The translations under genes were made by a program, and so were the position numbers. Below, piece by piece: positions 8,871 through 17,461 of a stretch of 55,173 nt of DNA; the stretch's first letter is position 1, and the number at the start of each line of letters is the position of its first letter. The notes under the pieces were generated by a model that was given only the letters and a program-made list of their open reading frames with translations, did no database searches and was not told the origin of the DNA. The stretch comes from Acinetobacter sichuanensis (GTDB taxonomy: Bacteria > Pseudomonadota > Gammaproteobacteria > Pseudomonadales > Moraxellaceae), in the NCBI RefSeq assembly GCF_003024515.2, contig NZ_PYIX02000028.1, positions 1 through 55,173 of the forward strand. The letters run 5' to 3'.

Positions 8871-10736
8871 ATGAAGACTTTAAGACAACAAGTCCTTTTT
8901 TTAATTGTGGCTTTTGTATCTGTATTGGCTTTTTTTCTCTATCAAGAAAATATTCAAAGGTTTTGGGCTTTACCCGAAGCTTATCGAGAATTACGCCTTT
9001 ATAAATATGGTTTTTCTGTTTTTTTAAATTACGCACTGATTAGCCTGATTTATCTGGTTTTTAGACGAACTTTTGCAACAATTTTAGTCAGTCAGTTTTT
9101 AATTTTTATGCTGACCTTTATCAATGTGAAAAAAGAACAGTATTTGTCAGCAAGTCTTATTCCTAGTGATTTTTTATTAGCAAAAGAAACATTAATTGCA
9201 TCGCCTTTTTTATTAAAAATTACTTTTTTTACAGGTTTACTGCTTTTTATTGCCTTAATGTTTTGGCTATATCGTAAAGAGCAAACTGAAAAAAATACCC
9301 TACTTTGGGCAAATGCAGTTTTATCTATTTCAATTCTGAGCTTTTTTATTACGGCAAATTTTAGTAATAATTTTAGTCAGGTATGCTCAGGCGAGCAAAA
9401 ACCAAGTTTATGTAAATATCGTATGTACTTACCCAATACACGTGGAGATTGGGTAGGCGATCATATGAATATTAAACAATTAGGTTTTAGTGCTTTTTTC
9501 TTTTCAAAAACAGTTGATGATATTAAAGCCAAAGTTTCAAATACTGCGACAATTCCTGAAGCTAGAATTCAAAATATCTTAGCAACATCAGAAGCTTTAG
9601 CTGAAAATAAACCTCAACACCAAGCAGACCCAGAAAAATTATTACCGAATATTATTTTTGTCATGAGTGAATCTCACTGGGATGCAACTCAGCTCGACAA
9701 GAGTATTCCTAAAAATATTACCCCCACCATTCAAAAAAATCAGGTCAGCAAACTACTCTCCCCTAGTTTTGGTGGTGGTACAGCCAATGTCGAATTTGAA
9801 GTCTTAACCAGTTTAAATACTTATTTAAATCAGAATCAGTTGGCTTATGTTGCAAAACTAAAACGTCCAACGTACTCATTACCGATGTATTTAAATAGCT
9901 TGGGTTATAACACGACAGCCATGCATAATAATGGTAAATATTTTTATAACCGTAGCAGTGTTTATCAAAATTTAGGTTTTAACCAATTTACTTCGATTGA
10001 AAATATGGTGAGTGCTGCTGATCGTGGTAAATATATTAATCAAGCAGGTTGGGCAAATGACGATTTAATTTACAACAGTATTCAACAACAACTCAAACAA
10101 CAAGATCGACCACAATTTATTTATGCAATTAGTGTTGAAAATCATCCAATGTATAATGATGATCGTTTTGGAGCCAATAATTTTAACATTAGCAAATCGG
10201 GTATTTCAGATGCTTCCAAACGTGCTTTAAATACCTACTTGTCTGGTATGCAACGTGCCGATCAACATTTAAAAACTTTGCTTGAATATACCAAACAATT
10301 AGAACGCCCAAGTATTGTAATTTTCTTTGGTGATCACTTGCCTAACTTACAAAATGTTTATGATGAATATAGCTTTTGGGGTTCAGAACAAGCCAAAACC
10401 GAGAAAAATGATGTGCGTTTTTATGAGACACCTTTAGCCATTTGGAGCAGCTTTCCAATCAACAAAAAACAATGGGCAGAACCGTTTATTCCTGCACATT
10501 TTCTTGCACCACGTGTTTTAGCAGCAGCGAACATTCCACTGTCACCCTATTATAAGTTTATCCAAAAAGTGAATACTTGCTATAGTGCTATCCATAAAAC
10601 AGGCAATTACACCACTCAACATTGTGATAATGCTGTACAGCAATTGCAAGATTATAAAGATTTAAACCTAGATATTTTAGATGGTAAAAACTTTAGTTAT
10701 GAAAGTTTAAAATCAAGCCTGCAACGGCAGGATTAA
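8871..10736 (+). CDS. LtaS/MdoB-type membrane phosphotransferase (alkaline phosphatase superfamily)
   Basis: This is an inner-membrane protein with a periplasmic sulfatase-fold domain, like lipoteichoic acid synthase and the E. coli phosphoglycerol transferase OpgB. Five membrane helices are visible at about residues 6-23, 47-65, 68-85, 113-134 and 145-166. The catalytic domain begins with 'NIIFVMSESHWDATQ' (metal ligand near E267). It then has 'SPSFGGGTANVEFEV' with the probable nucleophile T304, 'VENHPMYND' (H425) and 'FFGDHLPN' (D488, H489). Four periplasmic cysteines in two pairs (before the domain and near the C-terminus) may form disulfides. The substrate is unknown: phosphoglycerol or phosphoethanolamine transfer to a periplasmic glycan or lipid is the likely class of reaction. 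No clear ribosome binding site precedes the ATG. Confidence 0.8.
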   Translation: MKTLRQQVLFLIVAFVSVLAFFLYQENIQRFWALPEAYRELRLYKYGFSVFLNYALISLIYLVFRRTFATILVSQFLIFMLTFINVKKEQYLSASLIPSDFLLAKETLIASPFLLKITFFTGLLLFIALMFWLYRKEQTEKNTLLWANAVLSISILSFFITANFSNNFSQVCSGEQKPSLCKYRMYLPNTRGDWVGDHMNIKQLGFSAFFFSKTVDDIKAKVSNTATIPEARIQNILATSEALAENKPQHQADPEKLLPNIIFVMSESHWDATQLDKSIPKNITPTIQKNQVSKLLSPSFGGGTANVEFEVLTSLNTYLNQNQLAYVAKLKRPTYSLPMYLNSLGYNTTAMHNNGKYFYNRSSVYQNLGFNQFTSIENMVSAADRGKYINQAGWANDDLIYNSIQQQLKQQDRPQFIYAISVENHPMYNDDRFGANNFNISKSGISDASKRALNTYLSGMQRADQHLKTLLEYTKQLERPSIVIFFGDHLPNLQNVYDEYSFWGSEQAKTEKNDVRFYETPLAIWSSFPINKKQWAEPFIPAHFLAPRVLAAANIPLSPYYKFIQKVNTCYSAIHKTGNYTTQHCDNAVQQLQDYKDLNLDILDGKNFSYESLKSSLQRQD

Positions 10737-10766
10737 AATGAGTTTATGCAAAGTGCACTTTTCTAC

Positions 10767-10916
10767 TCAGCCCTCTAAATCAGTCTGCTTGCTTTTGTTG
10801 GGTTGAGTCGATTGGTTTTTTTGGGTTTGTAATGTGTCATCTGAGTTTTCTGCCTGTGGTGCAATTGTCATCAACACAAAAGTAACGACCATCAAAGCAA
10901 TAATTAATAAATTCAT
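10767..10916 (-). CDS. Small 49-residue membrane or exported peptide
   Basis: This short frame starts with ATG at 10916 and ends with TGA at 10767. The translation begins with MNLLIIALMVVTFVLMTIAP, a single hydrophobic helix. A polar tail rich in Gln, Asn, Ser, Thr and Lys follows, ending in DLEG. GAGG lies four bases before the ATG (GAGGTTTTATG on the minus strand), a proper ribosome binding site. An 11-bp hairpin stands just upstream of it. The gene lies between the phosphotransferase and phospholipase C genes, separated from the latter by a terminator. I recognise no family. The helix could be a signal peptide (possible cut after Ala-Pro-Gln-Ala) or a membrane anchor. Confidence 0.55.
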   Translation of the reverse strand: MNLLIIALMVVTFVLMTIAPQAENSDDTLQTQKNQSTQPNKSKQTDLEG

Positions 10917-10929
10917 AAAACCTCAAAAC

Positions 10930-10964
10930 TTTATCTTTTATGATCTACAACACTAAAAGATAAA
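10930..10964 (-). promoter_or_regulatory. Leader hairpin before the 49-residue peptide gene
   Basis: A perfect 11-bp inverted repeat, TTTATCTTTTA / TAAAAGATAAA with a 13-base loop, lies five bases upstream of the GAGG ribosome binding site at 10921-10924. In the transcript it would form a stem next to the translation start. It could be a translational control element, a regulator binding site, or an mRNA-stability hairpin. Confidence 0.45.
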
Positions 10965-11054
10965 CATGACATTTTTTTAAAGATTCGGTTGTATCTTCAA
11001 GGTGGTCTATAAGGAAAAATGTAAATTTAAGTTTTTATTTTATAGCAAAGTTAG

Positions 11055-11094
11055 AAAAATAAGGCATTTTTCAACCATGTAATGCCTTATTTTT
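11055..11094. terminator. Terminator after phospholipase C
   Basis: A perfect 14-bp stem, AAAAATAAGGCATT / AATGCCTTATTTTT, has a 12-base loop and lies 11 bases beyond the phospholipase stop codon. A and T runs on its two arms allow it to work in both directions. Confidence 0.75.
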
Positions 11095-11104
11095 AAATAC
11101 AAAA

Positions 11105-13270
11105 CTACCCATTAAACCCCATATAAGGATCAGAGATAGAATCTTTGTTATTTTCAATACGTCCCGCAAAACGACGACTATAACGAGAATCTGTTGGCGT
11201 ACTTACCGTAAAATCATACCATCCGCCAAATTCTGTCATATCCAAAATTAACTCTTGCTCTGTCACATTTGTTTCAATTTCCCATGTTTTATTGGGCAAA
11301 TAGGCATTGGCTGTGACGCGCAATTTTGTTGCTTTAGCAGCGTCATTTCTGACTTTTAAATAGAGCTTATAGCTACATTCTTCTACGCATACACGTATTT
11401 CAGGCAAACTTTCTGTTTGAGCAGTTTCAGTTAAATCACCAATAAAAGCACGATGAAAACCATTTGGTCCTAACACCCACAAATCATATTGTCCATTTAG
11501 CGTATGCCAAACATCTTCTAACTGTTTGCCTGCTTCTACCATATAACGCTTTGGAATTGCAGTTAAATTTAATTTATCATAAACATGGAATACTGCCGCT
11601 TGCGTACCTGTGTTAGAGAACATTAATTTTACAGTTTGTCCTAATACATCTACTTTTGCACTGGTATGTAAAATATAGGGTAAAGCTTTAGAAGGACGAA
11701 TACCTTGTTCTTGCACAGGAAATAATGCATCTATTGGGCGTACCACTTGAGGCAATGCAGCTTGTGCCTGACGAATCGCATCAGCTTGCTCTTTACTCTT
11801 TTTGCCTGCTAACTCAGGTAGAGCCGAGATATTTGGTGTTTTAAAATTAAATGCGCTGGTTAAATCGCCACAGACTGCGCGACGATATGGGCTGATATTT
11901 GGTTCTTTGACGGCAAAACGTTCCTCTAAGAAACGAATCACAGAAGTATGGTCAAAGACTTGAGAGTTCACCCATCCACCACGACTCCATGGAGAAATGA
12001 CATACATAGGAACACGAACACCCGGTCCATAAACACGACCATCAGGTTGAGGTTGTGATTTTGAATCCGCAATTGCTTTATGGTCAAAATACTCATACGA
12101 AAGCTGAGCATTGGTCAGAGTCGTTTTACCCTGTAATTGTCCTGTTTCATTACGAGAAGGCGCACTTGGTGATGGCATATGATCGAAGTAACCATCATTT
12201 TCATCAAAATTCACCAAGAGTACAGTTTGGCTCCAGACGTCTGGATTCTCAGTTAATGCATTTAATAGCTCTTGAATATACCATGCACCTTGTACAGGAC
12301 TTGAAGGTCCAGGGTGTTCACTATATGTCGCTGGCGCAACCACCCAACTCACTTGTGGTAATTTCTTTTGTGCAATATCTTCTTTTAATGCCGCAAAAAA
12401 ACCACCATCTGGCATGGTATTGGCAATGCCTTTATATAAAGGCTGTGTTGCATCAATTTTTTCATCATAAGCTGGGCTAATGACATCACTATTACTGACA
12501 GGTTGCCCTGATAATTCATTCGCACGACGATATTGTTTAAAACCCGCCAGTGGATTATCGGTAAAATTATCTGGCATGCCTTGATAAACTTTCCATGACA
12601 CACCTGCCTGTTGCAAACGTTCAGGATAAGTCACCCAATCATAACCTACACTCGAAGGACCAAGACCATCAAATTCATTGACCACACTCGCAACATTTGC
12701 ACCTGTAGGTCCATTGGTTCCTGTCCAAATAAATTTTCGATTTGGGTTTGTTCCTGCATGCATCGCGCAATGATACGCATCACACAAAGTAAAAGCATTT
12801 GCTAAAGCAAACTGAAACTCGACTTCAGCTTTTTTAAAATACCCCATCGATTGAGGTTGTTTATGCTTCACCCAATCGCTCATACGTCCAGCGTCCCACG
12901 CATCTTGTCCATCTTTCCATGAATGTGGTGTGCCACTGACACGTTGAGCATTGCCTAAACGACTATCTAAATGATAAGGCAATACTTTATTCTGATCTTT
13001 ATCATATTGCTGCCAAACTTTACGCTCATTTGACAGTGGAATAGTAAAGCGATCACCAAAGCCACGTACACCTTTTAAGGTACCAAAATAGTTATCAAAT
13101 GAACGATTTTCTTGCGTTAAAATAACGACATGTTTGACATCTTGAATTGTGCCTGTTTCTACTTTGGCATCAATTGCGAGCGCCTTTTGAATACTCATTG
13201 GGAAACTTGCTAAAGCTGCCGCACCAAACATTGTTTTACTTGTATTTATTAAAAAATCACGACGATTCAT
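11105..13270 (-). CDS. plc: Phospholipase C, phosphocholine-specific type, Tat-exported
   Basis: This is a large exported phospholipase C of the PlcH/PlcN family, which hydrolyses phosphatidylcholine or sphingomyelin head groups. The N-terminus has a twin-arginine signal (NRRDFLI, then a hydrophobic stretch ending near 'IQKALA'), so it is exported folded by Tat. The phosphoesterase domain begins with 'HVVILTQENRSFDNYFG' and contains 'NPNRKFIWTGTNG', 'VSWVVAPATYSEHPG' and 'LLVNFDENDGYFDH'. Two C-terminal beta-rich domains (DUF756-type) follow. I chose the ATG at 13270, with AAGGA eight bases upstream. The length of 721 residues is typical. A small lipoprotein gene ends 21 bases before it, so the two are probably cotranscribed. 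Confidence 0.93.
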   Translation of the reverse strand: MNRRDFLINTSKTMFGAAALASFPMSIQKALAIDAKVETGTIQDVKHVVILTQENRSFDNYFGTLKGVRGFGDRFTIPLSNERKVWQQYDKDQNKVLPYHLDSRLGNAQRVSGTPHSWKDGQDAWDAGRMSDWVKHKQPQSMGYFKKAEVEFQFALANAFTLCDAYHCAMHAGTNPNRKFIWTGTNGPTGANVASVVNEFDGLGPSSVGYDWVTYPERLQQAGVSWKVYQGMPDNFTDNPLAGFKQYRRANELSGQPVSNSDVISPAYDEKIDATQPLYKGIANTMPDGGFFAALKEDIAQKKLPQVSWVVAPATYSEHPGPSSPVQGAWYIQELLNALTENPDVWSQTVLLVNFDENDGYFDHMPSPSAPSRNETGQLQGKTTLTNAQLSYEYFDHKAIADSKSQPQPDGRVYGPGVRVPMYVISPWSRGGWVNSQVFDHTSVIRFLEERFAVKEPNISPYRRAVCGDLTSAFNFKTPNISALPELAGKKSKEQADAIRQAQAALPQVVRPIDALFPVQEQGIRPSKALPYILHTSAKVDVLGQTVKLMFSNTGTQAAVFHVYDKLNLTAIPKRYMVEAGKQLEDVWHTLNGQYDLWVLGPNGFHRAFIGDLTETAQTESLPEIRVCVEECSYKLYLKVRNDAAKATKLRVTANAYLPNKTWEIETNVTEQELILDMTEFGGWYDFTVSTPTDSRYSRRFAGRIENNKDSISDPYMGFNG

Positions 13271-13291
13271 CTTCAATATCCTTAATTTTTA

Positions 13292-13426
13292 TTATGGTGC
13301 ACAGTGCATTTTACAATTTGACACAGGTGGATTTGGCGTTTGGCTTGAATCACTGTCATTATCGTCATTACATCCACTGAGCATTAAACAGCAGCTTGTG
13401 GCTAAAATTAAAAATAAACTTTTCAT
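13292..13426 (-). CDS. Small lipoprotein of 44 residues upstream of phospholipase C
   Basis: From the ATG at 13426 the protein starts MKSLFLILATSCCLMLSGC, a classical lipoprotein signal with lipobox Leu-Ser-Gly-Cys at residue 19. The short mature part is acidic (NDDNDSDSS), then has Pro-rich 'TPNPPVSN' and ends in 'CKMHCAP' with two cysteines that could form a disulfide or bind metal. GGA about 12 bases upstream is a weak ribosome binding site. The frame stays open for 27 codons upstream, but that part lacks signal features and is probably not translated. The gene is immediately upstream of plc on the same strand. I recognise no family. A helper or escort role for the phospholipase is only a guess from position. 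Confidence 0.6.
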   Translation of the reverse strand: MKSLFLILATSCCLMLSGCNDDNDSDSSQTPNPPVSNCKMHCAP

Positions 13427-13526
13427 TGACCATTTCCGTATTTCAAAGAAGCTGTTAGTCAATACAAAGCCCATGACAGTTTGGTGATGCTTTGGTTTCA
13501 ATTCCATTAAGCTTTTGAATGAACAA

Positions 13527-13551
13527 TAAAAAACGCATCCGAAGATGCGTT
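13527..13551 (-). terminator. Terminator after rph
   Basis: On the minus strand an 8-bp stem AACGCATC / GATGCGTT carries a TTCG tetraloop and is followed by a run of T. It lies 23 bases after the rph stop codon. Confidence 0.88.
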
Positions 13552-13573
13552 ATATATTTAGGCTAAAAAGTGC

Positions 13574-14290
13574 TTACCAGCCCAAAGCTTCTTGTTGTTT
13601 TTTCACTAACTCTTGGATACCTTTTTCAGCCATTTCTAGCATTGCATTACACTGTACACGTGTAAATGGTTTGTCTTCGGCTGTACCTTGAATTTCAATA
13701 AATTCACCAGCTTGGGTCATCACAACATTTAAGTCGGTTTGACAGTTTGAATCTTCTTCATAGCAAAGATCGAGTAAAACTTCATCTTTATAAATACCAA
13801 CAGAAATTGCAGCAACAAGCCCTTTTAATGGATCTTGTTTAATTTTTTTCTGTTCAAGTAGAATATTCATCGCATCAATAAGTGCAACTGCTGCGCCAGT
13901 AATCGATGCTGTACGTGTGCCGCCATCCGCTTGGATCACATCACAGTCAATCGTAATGGTATTTTCACCCAGTTTTTTCAAGTCAACCATCGCACGTAAG
14001 CTACGACCAATTAAACGTTGAATTTCTTGAGTACGACCACTTTGTTTACCACGTGCTGCTTCACGATCACTACGTGTATGTGTAGAACGCGGCAACATAC
14101 CATACTCAGCAGTCACCCAGCCTTGCCCTTTTCCTTTTAAGAAACGTGGTACTGAGTTATCAATACTTGCAGTACACAACACTTTTGTATGACCAAATTC
14201 AACCAATACAGAACCTTCTGCATAACGCGTATAATTACGGGTAATTTTCACATCACGTAATTGATCTAATGTACGTTGGTCGATACGCAT
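13574..14290 (-). CDS. rph: RNase PH
   Basis: RNase PH is a phosphorolytic 3'-5' exoribonuclease that trims tRNA precursors and other structured RNAs. The family signature is present from the first residues ([16 protein letters not shown]). It continues with '[17 protein letters not shown]', '[17 protein letters not shown]', '[16 protein letters not shown]' and '[20 protein letters not shown]'. At 238 residues it is full length, so the gene is intact. It is transcribed alone, with its own terminator. The 454 bases before its start are very AT-rich. Confidence 0.96.
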   Translation of the reverse strand: MRIDQRTLDQLRDVKITRNYTRYAEGSVLVEFGHTKVLCTASIDNSVPRFLKGKGQGWVTAEYGMLPRSTHTRSDREAARGKQSGRTQEIQRLIGRSLRAMVDLKKLGENTITIDCDVIQADGGTRTASITGAAVALIDAMNILLEQKKIKQDPLKGLVAAISVGIYKDEVLLDLCYEEDSNCQTDLNVVMTQAGEFIEIQGTAEDKPFTRVQCNAMLEMAEKGIQELVKKQQEALGW

Positions 14291-14339
14291 AATTCGTCCT
14301 AATGTTGACTAAAATAATTGTGCATAAGTATAGCAGATG

Positions 14340-14744
14340 CAATCAAGATGGTTTTGTTACAAGTAAGTGTTTTTCAACGAAACAAGATGTTATAGCGCCA
14401 GTTTGTTGTGATGTAAATCAACCAAATTTGCTGTTTTTATTTTACCTTTTTTATTATTTTTCATGAATAATCATTATTTTTAAAATAATAAAATGTTAAA
14501 TACATCACATTTTAATTTAAAATAAAAAATATTAAAAAAATTCAGAAAACTCAAATATATTTATACAAAAAATTATATTTAAATTTAACAAAACTCAGGT
14601 TTAAGGCATTTTAAATTGAATATTATTTTTTACAAATATTTATATATTTTTGATATAGAAGTCGTTGTTTTAAAAAAATCAATCTTTTATTTTAAGTTTA
14701 AATACATTAAATTTTCAAACAATTAAATATAACCAATAGTTGAA
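14340..14744. other. AT-rich non-coding patch
   Basis: Between rph and the next gene, about 400 bases consist almost wholly of A and T, with many A or T runs and overlapping short inverted repeats such as TTATTATTTTT / AAAATAATAA around 14450-14490. I find no convincing reading frame on either strand. The rph promoter must lie at the left edge. The composition is unlike the rest of the window and suggests a silencer-protein target or acquired DNA. Confidence 0.5.
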
Positions 14745-15047
14745 ATGATTGTTTTTGAAATGAGCTTAATTCAAGGAATAGATGAGCCTATTAAACATCT
14801 CTATTTTCAGAATAATGAACATACACGAAAGAGTTTTATTGAAAAAATCGAAATCATGATTTTTGAAGAACTCAAGTCAAGTTTGAAAAATCTTAAAAAC
14901 CAAGATTTAATTAATTTCTATAATGATATTTATTGCGAAAGCTATAATTTATTATTAAAAATGCAAAATAGTTTTATTTCTTCTGGTACTGCCGAATATG
15001 AATTAAACTATTTACATGTTGAAGAAAGATATATCGAAACAGTTTAA
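14745..15047 (+). CDS. Hypothetical protein of 100 residues
   Basis: This open frame lies in the AT-rich patch. The predicted protein is soluble, mostly helical and acidic, with no signal peptide, no cysteine pattern and no motif that I know. It could begin at ATG 14745 or at a second ATG 15 bases later. No good ribosome binding site precedes either. Amino-acid composition is protein-like (Leu, Glu, Asn, Ile rich), which supports a real gene, but the AT-rich surroundings could also produce such a frame by chance. It faces the desaturase gene convergently. Confidence 0.45.
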   Translation: MIVFEMSLIQGIDEPIKHLYFQNNEHTRKSFIEKIEIMIFEELKSSLKNLKNQDLINFYNDIYCESYNLLLKMQNSFISSGTAEYELNYLHVEERYIETV

Positions 15048-15105
15048 ATAACGATGGAATAGTTTTTTACACTATTCCATAAAAGTAGCGCCAACATGCA
15101 AATGT

Positions 15106-16245
15106 TTAAGCAAAAATTCCTTTCACCTTTGCCAAAGATTGTGTGATTTTAGTGGTCATATTATTCGGTAGAGAACATTTGGCTAAACGTACCCACACAC
15201 TACCAAACTGCTGAAAAAAATTCGCTTCATTGTAGTTAATGCCATACTCAGCACATAAAGCCTGAATTTTCGGTGCCACTTCTGCATAACGATTGGCAGG
15301 CATATCTGGGAATAAATGATGCTCAATTTGATGGCTCAAATTACCACTTAAAATATGTAGCCATTCTGCTCCAGTAAAATTACTCGAGCCACGAATCTGA
15401 CGTAAATACCACTCAGCACGCGTTTCATTTTTAGTATTGTCCGCTTCGAACGTTTCTGCATCTTCAGTGAAATGACCATTAAAAATCACCGCTGAAGACC
15501 ACAAACTACGGATCACATTGGCAATCGCATTGCCCGCAAAAACAGGCAAAGCATTTGGACCTGCAATCACAGGAAAAAATACATAATCTTTTAAAATCTG
15601 ACGACGCGCTTTCTTACGAAATTTGCTTGCATCTGCCCAAACTTGCTGCCAAGTCTTGGTTTTATAAATCAAAGCATCTTCCAAATGCAGGTTTTGCACA
15701 CCCACATACCATTCAAAAAACACCATCAACTGAATCGCCAACGGAATATTGAACAAGAAACGAGGCTCCCACTTTTGCGACTCACTCACACGAAGCAAAC
15801 CATAACCGACATCATGATCTTTCCCGACAATATTGGTATAGGTGTGATGTACATAGTTATGGGTATATTTCCAGTCATCACCCGTTGCCATGGTATCCCA
15901 GTCATAATTTGCACCATTTAAACTTGGATCATTTAACCAGTCAAACTGACCGTGCATCACGTTATGACCGAGTTCCATATTTTCCACAATTTTGGAAATA
16001 CCCAATAAACCTGTACCCATCACCCAAACAGGTGGAATCCAACCGCCAAACATCAACATAGCACGAGAAGCGATCTCGCTATAACGCACAAAGTTACGGA
16101 TTTTATAAATATATTTAGCATCTTGCTCGCCCAAATTTTCCATCACTTCACGACGGATTTCATCCACACGGCGACCAAATTCTGCTGTTTGTTCAGGGTT
16201 TAAATGTTTTGATTTACTGTTTGAAAAATTCACTGACATATTCAT
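15106..16245 (-). CDS. Membrane fatty-acid (acyl-CoA) desaturase, DesB-like
   Basis: This membrane di-iron desaturase should introduce a double bond into acyl chains using electrons from the reductase encoded beside it. The three histidine boxes are complete: H94-x3-H98 (GHNVMHGQ), H129-x3-H133-H134 (HNYVHHTY) and H305-x3-H309-H310 (HQIEHH). Hydrophobic segments lie at about 64-85 and in the middle of the protein. The start at 16245 is supported by CAGGAG with eight bases between. A longer frame to 16269 has no such site. The protein is 379 residues long. The reductase gene lies upstream on the same strand, and a TetR-type regulator is divergent, as in the Pseudomonas desBC-desT arrangement. 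Confidence 0.88.
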   Translation of the reverse strand: MNMSVNFSNSKSKHLNPEQTAEFGRRVDEIRREVMENLGEQDAKYIYKIRNFVRYSEIASRAMLMFGGWIPPVWVMGTGLLGISKIVENMELGHNVMHGQFDWLNDPSLNGANYDWDTMATGDDWKYTHNYVHHTYTNIVGKDHDVGYGLLRVSESQKWEPRFLFNIPLAIQLMVFFEWYVGVQNLHLEDALIYKTKTWQQVWADASKFRKKARRQILKDYVFFPVIAGPNALPVFAGNAIANVIRSLWSSAVIFNGHFTEDAETFEADNTKNETRAEWYLRQIRGSSNFTGAEWLHILSGNLSHQIEHHLFPDMPANRYAEVAPKIQALCAEYGINYNEANFFQQFGSVWVRLAKCSLPNNMTTKITQSLAKVKGIFA

Positions 16246-16259
16246 TATTTTTACTCCTG

Positions 16260-16284
16260 AACAGTCCAATTTTTAAGGACTGTT
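16260..16284 (-). promoter_or_regulatory. Hairpin immediately before the desaturase ribosome binding site
   Basis: A perfect 8-bp inverted repeat, AACAGTCC / GGACTGTT with a 9-base loop, ends right beside the CAGGAG ribosome binding site of the desaturase gene. It could affect translation or protect the processed desaturase message. Confidence 0.4.
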
Positions 16285-16290
16285 ACTGAA

Positions 16291-16333
16291 TTTCGGCAAC
16301 AATTTCCCTTTAGCAAGATTGGGTCTGCCGAAA
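16291..16333 (-). promoter_or_regulatory. Intercistronic hairpin between reductase and desaturase genes
   Basis: TTTCGGCA at 16291-16298 pairs with TGCCGAAA at 16326-16333, with CCC / GGG inside the 27-base loop able to extend the structure. It lies between the reductase stop (16393) and the second hairpin. There is no T tract, so it looks like an mRNA-processing or stability element rather than a terminator. Confidence 0.35.
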
Positions 16334-16392
16334 AATTGTTTACATCTTTTAAATGAGTTTAAAGATATTGATGATTTAGAAATATCTGCAAC

Positions 16393-17430
16393 TTAGAGAT
16401 TGATCACCACAGGACTTACTGCTTGGCTGATACATAACTTAATTTGTGTATTGGCATCATGATTGATCTCACCTGTCAGCATATTTTGGGTTGAACCACT
16501 GACTTTGGTACAGGTACAGGTATTGCACATGCCCATACGACAGCCATGTGTCGGTCTTAAACCTGCTTTTTCGGCACTTTCAAGCAAACTTGATTTCGCT
16601 TCAAACTCTTGCTGAGAACGTATAAAAGTCACAGGTTGCGCTTCCAAACTTTCATCTACAGCAATCTGAAAATACTCTTGCTTTAAACGCTCACTGATAT
16701 TCAAATCTTGAAAAATATCATTGGCACTTTGCATCATGGTTGTAGAACCACAGACATAGCTTTGACGTTGTTGAAAGTCAGGTACTAAACTGTCCAATAG
16801 CTCTACGGTTAAATGCTTTTTCTGCTGTAGAGTATTGATATAGTGATAATTAAACTGTGAATTTTGTTGATAAAGCTGTTCTAAATCTGCATGAAATGCT
16901 TCATCACGACTAAAATAAATCACATCTACAGCACGATTTTCGTCTTTTAAAGCTTCAAGCAATAAAGAATAAATTGCGGTAATGCCACTTCCCGAAGCGA
17001 TCAATAACAATGGCGAAGTATGATTTTCTAAAACAAAATCACCCTGCGGTTGTGATACTTCAACAATGTTGCCATAAGCCAATTGTGTCAAAACATTGGA
17101 TACTTTGCCTTGTTGTTTCACTGCAATGATAATGTCACCATTTTCAAGTAACTTCACTATAGAATAGCTACGCTGTTCTCGTACTCCTGCAATTTCCACA
17201 GTCACCAATATGCTTTGTCCTGCCTTAAATTGTCGATGCTTAAAATTACGATTTGGGCGTAATTGGATTTGATAAAAACCAATACTTAAGATACGAATTT
17301 TAATGATCGTCGCTTTGATCTTTTTCCATGCCCAAACAGGATTAATTTTTTCGACGATAAAATCGACAAAATCCTCATGGATCCATTCAGGATGATACTG
17401 CTCGTCTTTCACTGTTGCGATATAACTCAT
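16393..17430 (-). CDS. Ferredoxin reductase with 2Fe-2S domain, DesC-like electron donor
   Basis: This flavoprotein passes electrons from NAD(P)H through FAD and a 2Fe-2S centre, most likely to the neighbouring desaturase. The FAD-binding motif 'REQRSYSIV' and the nucleotide-binding 'LLLIASGSGITAIYSLL' are in the first two thirds. The C-terminal plant-type ferredoxin domain has C297-x4-C302-x2-C305 and a final C333, the complete cluster ligand set. GAGGA lies six bases before the ATG. At 345 residues it is full length. It is the first gene of the reductase-desaturase pair and is divergent from the TetR regulator, with palindromes in the gap. Confidence 0.9.
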   Translation of the reverse strand: MSYIATVKDEQYHPEWIHEDFVDFIVEKINPVWAWKKIKATIIKIRILSIGFYQIQLRPNRNFKHRQFKAGQSILVTVEIAGVREQRSYSIVKLLENGDIIIAVKQQGKVSNVLTQLAYGNIVEVSQPQGDFVLENHTSPLLLIASGSGITAIYSLLLEALKDENRAVDVIYFSRDEAFHADLEQLYQQNSQFNYHYINTLQQKKHLTVELLDSLVPDFQQRQSYVCGSTTMMQSANDIFQDLNISERLKQEYFQIAVDESLEAQPVTFIRSQQEFEAKSSLLESAEKAGLRPTHGCRMGMCNTCTCTKVSGSTQNMLTGEINHDANTQIKLCISQAVSPVVINL

Positions 17431-17461
17431 AAACGTTCCTCTTTGTGCTTGCTATTTATTG

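Noticed and set aside
12055..12480. A 141-codon frame antisense to phospholipase C
   Set aside because: It lies wholly inside a clear enzyme gene and its composition is explained by the opposite strand.
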